From: Ditylenchus dipsaci
Lineage: Eukaryota > Nematoda > Chromadorea > Rhabditida > Anguinidae
DNA length: 64,000 nt
Assembly (NCBI GenBank): GCA_004194705.1
Contig: SADC01000337.1
Coordinates: 1-64,000 of the forward strand
Direction of reading: 5' to 3'
Shown here: piece by piece, positions 1-9,320 of the stretch
Layout of the letters: each line of letters starts with the position of its first letter
How positions within the stretch are numbered: position 1 is the first letter of the stretch
Notes under the pieces: generated by a model
Told to the model about the DNA's origin: nothing
The model's input: the letters and a program-made list of their open reading frames with translations, nothing else
Database searches by the model: none
Made by a program: the position numbers and the translations under genes

Positions 1-97
1 AAACAGCATCCTCACCGTGTAGTGGTCACAATGAAGAAACAGAACCACCAAAGCATCCTCAATCTGTTTAAGCTCCACACTCTGTTTCACAATAGGG

Positions 98-161
98 ATT
101 GAAGAGTCTGATTATGGATACTGATTCTGCGGATGCTGAGTGAGTAATCAGACTCTTCAAT
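98..161. repeat. Short inverted repeat
   Basis: ATTGAAGAGTCTGATTA at 98-114 is repeated in inverted orientation at 145-161 around a 30-base loop. It is a small hairpin with no coding content, probably a MITE remnant. No target duplication could be identified. Confidence 0.6.
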
Positions 162-289
162 CAGACTCCTCACTCCAAAAAAATACCATAATTGGCCCTT
201 GTTTTCTTCTTTTTCGTTCAGATTTTTGCACTCTGTCTGGCCTAACATGCTTGTTTGACAGTTTTTTAAGTTCGAAAAACCAACATAAA

Positions 290-990
290 TAATTCTTAAT
301 TACCCCAACCATTCCATATTGCCCAAAAATCACAAGTCGCCAAAAACACCCCAACCAACCCAAGTTACCTAAAATCATCTCGAATCACGCCAAACCAGCA
401 TAATTTCCATAAAAACGATCTCAAACACCCCAAATTAGTCCAAACTACCCAACATCACGCAAAACCATTACAAGTCTAAAAACCACCCAAACCAAATTAC
501 TCAAAACCCTAAAATCACCCCAAAGCAACATAATCACCCCAAATTACCCAAACCACTTCATATCCACATAAATTATGAAAATCAACTCAAACTAGCCTAA
601 GTTACTTCAAACTAGAGTAGTTCACGGTCGTTAACCGACCCGGTCGGTTAACGACCGACCGGTATTTGGCCAAAAAAAAACCGACCGAAAACCGGGTACA
701 AAAAAACCGGGAAAACCGAAAACCGGGTACAGCAAAATTTCGGTTAATTTACGACAAAAAAAACCGAAAACCGGTACAAGCGGTTAACCGACCGAAAAAA
801 AACTGAAAAACCGTAACCGAAAACCGGGTAGCCAAAATCCCGGTTAACCGAAAACCGGGTAAGGCCCATTAACCGACCGTGAACTACTCTACTTCAAACC
901 TGCCAAATTACCATAAACCACCCGAATTACCTAGAGACTCATAATTTAGCCTAATCAACTCCAAATCACAAAATTATACCGTGATTAATT
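290..990. repeat. Degenerate C/A-rich low-complexity tract
   Basis: The stretch is made of imperfect units such as CCCAAATTACC and CAAACCACC with almost no G, on either side of a hAT-type MITE at 613-891. It looks like an old, decayed simple array. No open frame or splice pattern suggests coding. Confidence 0.6.
613..891. mobile_element. hAT-type MITE with AACCGACCG arrays, copy 1
   Basis: The terminal inverted repeats are TAGAGTAGTTCACGGTCG and its complement. The flanking 8-base direct repeat CTTCAAAC (605-612 and 892-899) is a perfect target duplication, as expected for hAT. The interior has no ORF and consists almost wholly of iterated AACCGACCG and AAAACCGGGTA motifs. A second copy lies at 3620-3905. 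It must have been moved in trans by a hAT transposase. Confidence 0.88.
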
Positions 991-999
991 ATATCCAAG

Positions 1000-2990
1000 A
1001 ACAGACATCAAAAGAATGAGCGTGCAGGGTGCCCTGAGTGTACACTTAATCGTAAGTCCAATATGAAAAATCGGAGCACTTACACTATACCCCAACACTC
1101 GATTGCACTATACCCCAGCAGTCAGATCAGCTTGGGGAACAAGGCAATTTTTTTTTTAAAAAATTTTTATGCCATCATTTTTTTTGTTTTAATATGATTA
1201 AAAAATGCTTTTTTATCATTTTTAGGTTAAAATATTGCAGTCAAAAAATTTCAAAAAACAATGAAGGTTCTCAAAAAACATTTTTTGTTGTTAACAGAAA
1301 GAGAAAAGTTTGCCCAAAACCTCAAAATCACACAGAACTTAATGGGAAATTTGAAATTGATAAGCAGTCTCAACACAACGACCAGACATTTTTCAACTAT
1401 TAGTAGAATTTGTGCCGCGACTTTTCTACCATTTTTCGGGGAAATTCAGTTGTTCGCTCGAATAATCGAAAAAATCACCGAAAAAAAGAAAAAAATGTCG
1501 CGCGAAGAATTCGCTAATAGTAAAAATGAGAAGCCTTATCTTCACCCATTCCATTCTTGACGTCATGAAGCAGAAAGAGAGACTAAACATGAAAAATGAT
1601 AATCAAAGAATAAAAAAGGACAGAATCAACATCTGACTTTATAGAAGGAAAGAGATGGTTCAATGTAAAATAGAGGTCAACTGGGTGCAATTGGAACTTG
1701 ATGATCGAGCATATCCTGTACTGACAACTGTGTTGATCCATTCAATTGCACTGATTCAACCAACTGAGCTATTGAAATTGGATGGATCCATACAAATGGA
1801 CTGATTAAACAGCTGAACCAATACAACAGATGGCTCAATGCAATTGGACCGATCCAGCCAGTTAAATTGATTCCACACCGCCTTCCCGCCCCAGGGGACT
1901 GATAGAGTGAATAGTGTAAGTGCAAAGTCGTAGATGAGTACTCGAATCCCGAGAGGTTACTTCACCCATGGGGACTTAGCCGATGTTTGGGATACAGCCC
2001 ATGAACACTAGGATGGTTTCATTAAATTTGCTCATTGTTAGCTTTCATATATGGTTCATTCATTATGCTTTGCCGATTATTTATATCAATTATTTTTCAT
2101 TATCACTAATATTTTTGGTGTCCCAAGGCAAAAAGATTGAATCTTGGTCGAATAACGTTTCGATGAAACGGGTAGACCACCATCTGAAAACATGCTCAAA
2201 GCATGTATTGGCCGCGAAAACATCTATTAGTTGCCTGAAATCATTAAAAAAAGATTAAATAAGCCGTTTCTTGGGTTAATAAGTCGATTAGGTTTTGACT
2301 GTGAGCACACATCGACCTCGACCAAGGACTGTGAGCAAGGCGTATTCTCAACATTTAAAGACAATATAAAGATAATAGAAGACGTTTAAACATGGTTAAC
2401 GAGAAATTAAAAATGCAAGACAAAAGACAAGTACTCTACCCTGTTTTGGTCACTGAAGCTGTGCAAAAAGAGCCTCTGTATGCATTTCGATCATGAGTCT
2501 TGCTCGGGATCATGTCTATAGGTAAGTGAAAACTAATTCTAGAAAACCAATTAAATCTAGACCTGAATATTTATTTAATTTAGTCCCAAATAGGATGGGG
2601 ATGGCGCAGCCCTCACAGATTTCGACTACTTTTTTTGTATCTTTCCTTCACAATGTTTTCTCCAGTCCTTGATGAGAATAACAACGTATTCTATATATAT
2701 ATATATAAGAATTCTACTGATGATTCTCTTCTTTTTTCCTCGACCTGGCTGCTAAGATTTTGGGAGCTGCTAGCACCATTTCAAGCCTTCCGAGCCCTCG
2801 GCAATAAAAACACTAACATAGACTAAGTTGGGAAACCAAATTACTCGATATTTTTCTTATAATATTTGAATAACAAATTGAATTTTAAAAATGTTTTTAT
2901 TCAAATTCACATAAATAAGTAGAAAGAGAATCGCACGCAAGTCTTGAAAAATAAGATATAAATGGCCCAGATAATATGCATTCAGATTTT
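1000..2990. other. No confident gene; AT-rich and repeat-derived
   Basis: No convincing gene was found here. Bases 1620-1930 contain loosely repeated ATTGGA/ATTGAA blocks. The stretch 1915-1975 has a B-box-like GAGTACTCGAATCCCGAG that may be a worn tRNA-derived element. Bases 2440-2522 could be a cysteine-rich exon ending at a good donor (G|GTAAGTG), but no partner exon was found. Confidence 0.4.
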
Positions 2991-3001
2991 TCATTTCACA
3001 T

Positions 3002-3124
3002 TTAGACATCAGCCATTATGTTTTGAAATTCGCTTATTTTCTTCTCAAGCAACTCTTTGATCTCTTGGATGTCTCGCATTTTATTTTCTAGTAGCTCCCA
3101 CTGTGCTTCGCTAAAATAATTTGA
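3002..3124 (-). CDS. C-terminal coiled-coil exon of an unrecognised protein
   Basis: On the minus strand a canonical TTTCAG acceptor at 3125-3130 opens a 41-codon exon ending at TAA (3002-3004). The 40 residues are acidic and basic with heptad-like leucines (LLENKMRDIQ, IKELLEKKIS), so a short coiled coil is likely. Its reading phase is 0. The upstream AT-hook gene (4269-5220) is on the same strand and could supply the preceding exons, with a transposon-filled intron between, but its last exon does not end in a matching phase, so the link is unproven. The family was not recognised. Confidence 0.55.
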   Translation of the reverse strand, partial: SNYFSEAQWELLENKMRDIQEIKELLEKKISEFQNIMADV

Positions 3125-3154
3125 CTGAAATTTTTATTTTAATAAGAAAAAGTT

Positions 3155-3403
3155 ACCGTAAAACCTCTAATAGTAGCCGCCTGATTCAAAATCTTTTATT
3201 TTGGCATTGTGTTTTAGACCCACTTTTTTAAAAATTGTCTCAGGCACCTTATCACATATTAGGTAGCACATCTCACTGGCTACAAAATAGGTGGTAACTT
3301 GCAAGAAAGCAGTCATCAAAAAGTGGGTTTAAAACCCAAGGACACAAACACGATTATGAACCAGGAGGGGAGGGGGGGGCTCTTTTATTAGAGGTTTAAC
3401 GGT
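3155..3403. mobile_element. MITE of the ACCGTA...TACGGT family
   Basis: Imperfect terminal inverted repeats start TTACCGTAAAACCTCTAATA and end TATTAGAGGTTTAACGGTA. Relatives with termini of the form ACCGTATTTnCTCTAAT occur at 9810, 13780-13920, 38958-39206, 40452-40592 and 62880. The centre (3263-3300) carries a hairpin core also found in an otherwise different MITE at 39458. No ORF. Confidence 0.65.
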
Positions 3404-3491
3404 ATCTGCAAAGTATTGCTATGAAAAACTATCTCTATTTGAATTCATGAGATACTCGAATATGGTAGGGTGAAAATAGCTTGGTTAATAC

Positions 3492-4228
3492 GGCTGTATG
3501 ACAGTTGCACAAACGACAATTGCGCTAACGACAATTGCGCAAATTGACAATTGCGCAATAACACTTGTGAATCGTTTTTACCTCTTTCATCACTACCTTA
3601 AACTCTCTAATATTTGTACTAGAGTAGTTCACGGTCGGTTAACCGACCCGGTCGGTTAACCGACCGACCGGGTATTTGGCCAAAAAAAACCGACCGAAAA
3701 CCGGTACAAAAAAACCGGGAAAACCGAAAACCGGGTACAGCAAAATTTTGGTTAATTTGCGACAAAAAAAAAACCGAAAACCGGGTACAAGCCGGTTAAC
3801 CGACCGAAAAAAAAACTGAAAAACCGTAACCGAAAACCGGGTAGCCAAAATCCCGGTTAACCGAAAACCGGGTAAGGCCCAATTAACCGACCGTGAACTA
3901 CTCTAATTTGTACTAATCCAGCAATTTTTGAGAAGGATGAGCTCAAGCAATACTTCTACAACAAATTCAAGCGACAGCGAGCGAAGTGGTCAGCCTACAG
4001 CAGCCGTTCAGGTCTATGCAACGCCGCCAACAATAGAGCAGCTGTAGAGCGAGAAAGGGAAGAGGATGCTTGGCGTAAACGGTTCGTCAAACATTTTTGC
4101 GATGGTTAGCCATTTTTGCGCAATTGTCGTTTGCGCAACTGTCATTTGCGCAACTGTCGTTTGAGCAATTGTCATTTGCGCAACTGTCGTTTTGCGCAAT
4201 TGTCGTTTTGCGCAACTGTCATGCAGCC
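3492..4228. mobile_element. Foldback element with TTGCGCAA arrays and an internal open frame
   Basis: The ends GGCTGTATGACAG and CTGTCATGCAGCC form inverted repeats, flanked by the perfect 8-base duplication GTTAATAC (3484-3491 and 4229-4236). The subterminal DNA is built of repeated GCGCAATTGTCGTT/TTGCGCAACTGTC units. Between the arrays a plus-strand frame with no stop from about 3916 to 4097 encodes a basic, coding-like stretch (FYNKFKRQRAKWSAYS, then a Glu/Arg-rich run), possibly a captured host exon. The hAT MITE at 3620-3905 inserted later. The element lies in the presumed intron between 3124 and 4269. Confidence 0.72.
3620..3905. mobile_element. hAT-type MITE with AACCGACCG arrays, copy 2
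   Basis: Second copy of the element at 613-891, with the same TAGAGTAGTTCACGGTCG termini and the same AACCGACCG/AAAACCGGGTA interior. Its perfect 8-base target duplication is ATTTGTAC (3612-3619 and 3906-3913). Two copies with clean, different target duplications argue for mobility by transposition rather than segmental duplication. Confidence 0.9.
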
Positions 4229-4268
4229 GTTAATACCTTGTATGCCTTGTAAATAGAAACTGACTTAC

Positions 4269-5220
4269 ACATGAATAGCACAAGTTTCATATTCATCCAG
4301 AGTGTATTCGTCCAAGCTGTCAGACTTGTAGGCGGTTCATCCACCTGTGGTGTGCGTCCTCTTCGTTTAGGTGGTTCAGCCAGCTGTCTGCTTGATGATC
4401 TAGCATTGTAGGCAGTGTTTGAAGCTGTGCTAGGGGCGCGACTTCTCGTCTTAGGTGGCTCTTTTGGCTGCTTGGAAACACTGCGAGCTTTGTTGACACT
4501 GCCTGGAGGACGACCTTTCGGTTTTTTCGGAGCTGGAGGTTCCACAGGAGTCATGCCTCTGAGTTTTGCAGTGACGGCAGGCTTAGTTGCTCCAAAACTA
4601 CTTTTTCTGCAAAAGAATAAATAAAGTTGTTTGTCTGATAAGGACAGTTTGACACCAGTGCCTAATCTGGCCCACTTTCAGCCTTGGTCCAGCCTGTTAC
4701 CTTTTTTGATTTTTTTGTCTTGCATCCCTTTTTGATTTTAAAAAACTTTTTTCGGCGTATATTCAAACGATAGAAAATAATTTTAGCCATTTACATTATA
4801 AAATTTTTTCGCATGCATCTGAATTTATTTAAACTGACCTATCTGGACTATAATGTCTGGTGGGGTCTTAGTTCTTGCACCTACTCGCGGCTTGGAATCT
4901 GCTCATCTGGTTCATTGCTGTAGTCTCTACTTTTAAATGTATTTCGCGCTTGACTGAAAGAAGACGATGTTTTAGCCGATGGAGTAATCTGATGAGATTT
5001 GAAAGTGTGCTGCTGCTGTGCTGTATAATCTGTGGGCGGAGATGTCATATAAGATGGCGAACATCAGGATAGTTTGCCGAATACGCAGGACTACGAGGGG
5101 CAACAGTAGGTTTTCGCACCTGCAAAATAAAATATATATTTTTCGTCTATTTTTTCTTCCAATATGAAGTTATCATTTTTTCTGACCATACTGAGGGTTA
5201 AAGGATGCATAGTTGCTCAT
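4269..5220 (-). CDS. AT-hook, low-complexity nuclear protein (model uncertain)
   Basis: Three minus-strand exons are proposed. Exon 1 (5187-5220) starts with ATG and encodes MSNYASFNPQY. Exon 2 (4839-5119, TTTTGCAG acceptor) is rich in Ser, Thr, Pro, Gln and Tyr. Exon 3 (4269-4606, TTTGCAG acceptor, GTAAGTCAG donor) holds two AT-hook cores, KKPKGRPPGS and PKRRGRTPQ, in a Pro/Lys/Arg-rich context. AT-hooks bind the minor groove of AT-rich DNA, so a chromatin role is likely. Single-base shifts are needed inside exon 2, at its 3' junction and late in exon 3 (where an acidic tail with DSLDEYTLDEYE appears in another frame). The gene is therefore either slightly decayed or carries assembly indels. 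The coiled-coil exon at 3002-3124 may be its terminus. Confidence 0.5.
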
Positions 5221-5652
5221 ATAAAATATCTGCTCTCTCAGGAAAAGCATGAGCTTTCGATTTTGTCTCTTACACTTAATTTGTTTGCTGAATCATTTTA
5301 ACCGATTTCAGAGCTCTACAAAAAAATTTTCTCAGTGGGAAACGGAAAACTCACTTACAAAAGTTTCCTGCAAGAAATAAACTCCATGAAAAACTCGTTG
5401 ATTCACAATTTTATTAATGGTTACCACAATAAAGTTTTTGTCTACCAAACTCTACGTCTACAAAATTTCACGCTGAACACAAAGGCTGACAAAAAATTTG
5501 AAACAAGGCGCTTCGAACAGGTAAAACAGCCACTAGAGTTCTATCATCAACTTCCTTAATTATCTTTACCTTTTAGCAAATTTTCAAATGATACAACTGA
5601 TACCGGCTTCATGCTAAGCGTAGTAGATTCACTTTCAAAGAGCTTTTAAAAT

Positions 5653-6626
5653 GGCTAAAATTCATTTGCGCCCTCAAAATGCTCATTTACGCCCTCAAAT
5701 TTGAAAATTGATCAAAATGCTCATTTACGCCCTCAAATCGATCAAATCGATCAAATTAGGTGGGAAGTCCTATTTTGGATGGCAATATTTTCAGAACTCG
5801 AATGTCTGACTGTGTTTAGACTTTCCAACCGGTATCTTTAGTTCCCTGAGCCATTCTGTAGGAGAACGCATGAGGAGCTCACTCGAGCGACCCTGGAACC
5901 GGAAAAAATTTGCACTATATCGAGGTTCGCACTAAATCGGGGTTCCACTTTCGAAACTTTCAAAGACTTTTGACCAAGTCCATCAAACTCGAGGTCGCAC
6001 TAAATCGGGGTTTGACTGTACCAGAGAGAAAGAGGTAAGTTTTCTCAGGCGGAGGTGCACTGGTCATGGTACCTAGGTGAAGTACCTATGTGGGTACCAA
6101 GTGGTCGTCCACTTGGATCAAAAATTTTTTCACGTTGTTCGGGTTACAAAACCTATTTTCTGGACTAATTCGGGTATGCTGATGATGGTTGACAGTAGCA
6201 AAATAACATTTTCTCGGGTATTTTTTTAGTTTTAAAGAATAACTGATTTTGGTAAAATCAATTATTAGCTAAAACTCTAAATATACTCGAGAACACGGGA
6301 TTTTACAACTGTCAAACCATCTTCAGCATGCCCGAATTAGTCCAGATAAACAGGTTTTGGAACATGAAAAATGTAAATATTTTTATGATATAAGTGGACG
6401 ATCGGCTAAAAATTTGAATTCCCGCAAAATTTTGGCTAAAATAAGCATTTTGGTCGATTTGAGGGCGTAAAAAAGAAATTTGAGGGCGTAAAAAAGAAAT
6501 TTGAGGGCGTAAAAAAGAAATTTGAGGGCGTAAATGAGTAATTTGAGGGCGTAAATAAGCATTTTGATCGATTTTCAAATTTGAGGGCGTAAATGAGCAT
6601 TTTGAGGGCGCAAACCACTTATAGCC
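5653..6626. mobile_element. Mutator-like foldback with TTGAGGGCGTAAA arrays
   Basis: Inverted termini (GGCTA...TAGCC) are flanked by a perfect 9-base duplication TTTTAAAAT (5644-5652 and 6627-6635), the size typical of Mutator-like elements. Both arms consist of repeated TTTGAGGGCGTAAA motifs, with more copies in the right arm (6460-6610). The middle contains fragments of an older element, including TATATCGAGGTTCGCACTAAATC-type sequence at 5918-6015. No transposase is encoded, so it is non-autonomous. The minus-strand frame across the right arm is only the repeat read as FTPSN units. Confidence 0.78.
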
Positions 6627-6934
6627 TTTTAAAATATTGATGTCACTGTTAAACTTCAAACTCCGCTCAAGACAATTAACATAAAATAGCAACAAATGAA
6701 ATTTGAGTTTTTTGAGAATAAAATGTTCATTGTCTTGAAGGGAATTTCGAAATTTACAGTGACACAAATATTTTGGAAAAAGGTCATTTCGGTCATTAAA
6801 TGTCATAAAATGTTTTCCGAACATAACTTTTATACATAACAATATCAATCGAATTCAAACAAATCGTCATAATTTTCATCCAAAACATCGGTCCGAAAAG
6901 TGGGTATTATAAAAACAACAGAGGGACCAAGGTG

Positions 6935-7190
6935 AATTTTAATTGCCCAAATGGGCGAAAATGCCAAAAAGGCCAAAATGCCGAAATTGGGTCAAAATAG
7001 CCAAAATGGGCCGAAATCCTCCAAAAAGGCTAAAACGCGCAAACTGGGCCAAAATGTCCGAAAAGTGCCAGAATGGCTAAATTAGGCCAAAATGACAGAA
7101 AACGGCCAAAATGCCCGAACTGGGTCAAAATAATCGAGAAGGGCCAAAATGCCAAAACTGAGCCTAAATCACCGGAAAGGGCCCGAATGT
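6935..7190. repeat. Degenerate GGCCAAAATG tandem tract
   Basis: Imperfect repeats of the form GGCCAAAATGCC/AAATGGGC run through this stretch. They produce spurious frames on both strands. It resembles the C/A-rich tract at 290-990 in organisation but not in sequence. No gene is seen between 6627 and 7560. Confidence 0.6.
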
Positions 7191-7562
7191 ACGCACCGCT
7201 AGCGTGTACCCCAACTAATAATGTAATCAAACAACCATTGCAAAGCCGCACCATCTACATATAGTGGGGCTGGGCGCTGAATAAGTGAAGGCTAATGCGC
7301 CATCGGCGCAGCGTGCCTTCTAGTATTTCTATTAAATGACCGCATTTTACGTGTCGGTCATTTAATATATGTCATTTAATATTAAATGACCGGTTATATA
7401 ACCGGTTATAAAAACGGTTATATAGCCATCACCCAACCCTAGTGAATCACGGATTCGGTGTCAAATTTGTAAATTTGCGTAATGGTAAAGAGAATTAAAT
7501 AAGTTTGTGATACAACTTCAACGGCTGCTCTACTCGTAGTACGAGTCTCGTACAAAGTCTTG

Positions 7563-8397
7563 CTATTTTCGAAATTTTGAGCCATCGTATTCAGCGTAAT
7601 CCTGCACAAAACTCATGTTTTGTACAGACAGCCTTTCTGTGTCAATCTGCAAAAAATGAAAACAAAATAAAGAAGCATTACCGAGTTGTGTTGTCCAGCA
7701 GGCACAGCTAGCTCTTTAGAATAAGCGCGAATTTTTCTTTTCTGGTACTAAATTTTAAAATTATTATTTTCTATTAACACTTTGAAACAAGGATAAAGAC
7801 TGAATATTATAAAGACACTTACCTCAATTCCCTGCTTGCTGTTTTTGGGTGGCAGTGGGACAAATACATCGTCTACTCCCGTTCCGTCAGCTTAAATCAT
7901 TTATACAGTCATTAATTTTTAGCCTGAGAACATTTTTACCGGCATTGACAGGAGTCCTGGCACGGTTAGGAGATCTGCCTCGGTAATATTGGCTATTCAT
8001 TGACTTTAGGCTATTAGTTCTAAAATTGAGCTATTTAAAAAATTTCTTAAAATATATATTCATTGGCGCAATGTCTAAGCCGCTAAAAAAACCATTCGAA
8101 CAGCAATAAAATTTTGAAAACGAGATTTTTAGAAACATGCATGTTCTTGGTATTTATTTACCTGGCTGTGACCTGAAGGAATTTCGATGACAAATATTTT
8201 TTCTGCGTATACTTGTAGAGCGTGCTTCCTAATAAATCTGGCTCCCCAGCTCTGAAGATCCACAAAATGTTGTAGAAGGGTTACTCAAGTTCTAAAAACA
8301 CCTCGATACTCCCTATCATGCTTTTTCTAGCTGACCCTTAGGCCATGGGTCGTTTCTAAATAAATTTTGCCTTTCAAAGGTGGTGTTTGGGCAAACT
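7563..8397 (-). CDS. Unrecognised six-exon gene, 3' part
   Basis: Six minus-strand exons join without any phase conflict: 8336-8397, 8162-8249, 7940-8019, 7823-7890, 7682-7747 and 7563-7646 (stop TAG). Donors are all GT and introns are short. Acceptors include a tandem AG at 8250-8253 and one TTTAAG before 7890. The product (about 148 residues, 5' end missing) begins VCPNTTFERQNLF, has a basic central part (YYRGRSPNRARTPVNA), an acidic and proline-rich linker (GVDDVFVPLPPKN) and a C-terminus DYAEYDGSKFRK. It is hydrophilic, with no membrane segment or known motif. An ATG at 8548-8550 could give a first exon with a hydrophobic start, but that splice is speculative. It points away from the nuclear receptor starting at 9321. 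Confidence 0.7.
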
Positions 8398-8834
8398 CTA
8401 CAAGAAAACGCGCATAAAAATAATTATCGAAAAATCATCAGGTCACAGTAAAAGCCCCCCCCACCTTGTCAGTCACGTTACTATCAAAATTACAGTCTTA
8501 TAAAGAGGTAGTCTGCCTGGAATCAGGTGGCTGTATGATTTCAGCTTCATAAAAAAACTATTTTTTGATTTTTTTTTAAAGAAAGATTGAATGAAAATTG
8601 AAAAAATTTTTAAAAAATATAAAACTACAACTTAAATAACTTTTTTATTGAAAATATAAGATTATGTAATTTTAGATATATTAGATAGTCAATTTTTTTG
8701 AAAGTAGTTCAGGCATTGTTTGAGCCTCGATACAACGATCACATATCTCAAGGAAGTCGTCATACCGAAGTTTGACTGTACCTACAGTTATTGAATTCAA
8801 CTAAAAATGGTCTTTCACATTGGAAAAGTAAGCT

Positions 8835-9072
8835 TTAAAGGGCCTGACCTCTTCCTACTCGGTGGTCCCGCCAATTCAAAATTTTCCCTCGATCATTGGA
8901 CTTCTGTACGGATTTTTCCGCCACGTTTCTAACAAAACTAGGCCTGAAATCAAATTTTAGGCTTAGTTTTGTTAGAAACCTAGCGGAAAAATCCGTACAG
9001 AAGTCCAATGATCAAGGGAAAATTTTTGAATTGGCGGGGGACCACTGAGTAGGAAGAGGTCAGGCCCTTTAA
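8835..9072. mobile_element. Near-perfect palindromic MITE, TTTAAAGG termini
   Basis: The left half (TTTAAAGGGCCTGACCTC...) and right half (...GAGGTCAGGCCCTTTAA) are almost perfect inverted copies meeting near 8950. Relatives with the same core (CCAATTCAAA...GAACTTCTGTACGGATTTTTC) are at 19478, 29480 and 30235. A TTAA-like target is suggested by the ends, but the palindrome makes the exact boundary ambiguous. No ORF. Confidence 0.75.
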
Positions 9073-9320
9073 TCCAAACATAGCGAAAAAGTCTTTTTTT
9101 TTTCTCCAAAAAATACTCTTTTGACTGTTTCATATTGACACAATGAATCAATATAACCATTGCGCCAATATTTCTCTTCTAAATTTTTTGCTCCAAACTC
9201 TTCAAAGAGAGAATATTTCCTTATCAAATATACTTTTTTTCAGTAGCTGCTTTTTTTCTTTGTACGCCAAACTGAATAAAATATAATATAATTGGCATTC
9301 TCTTTGATATTCTAACACCA

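Noticed and set aside
2440..2522. Possible cysteine-rich exon ending at GTAAGTG
   Set aside because: The donor is good, but no acceptor of matching phase and no neighbouring exon could be found on either side.
6436..6618. 60-residue minus-strand frame of repeated FTPSN units
   Set aside because: It is the TTGAGGGCGTAAA array of the foldback at 5653-6626 read as protein; no start context, splice sites or non-repeat portion supports a gene.
7030..7264. Overlapping frames on both strands
   Set aside because: Both fall in the degenerate GGCCAAAATG tract; open frames arise from the repeat composition.
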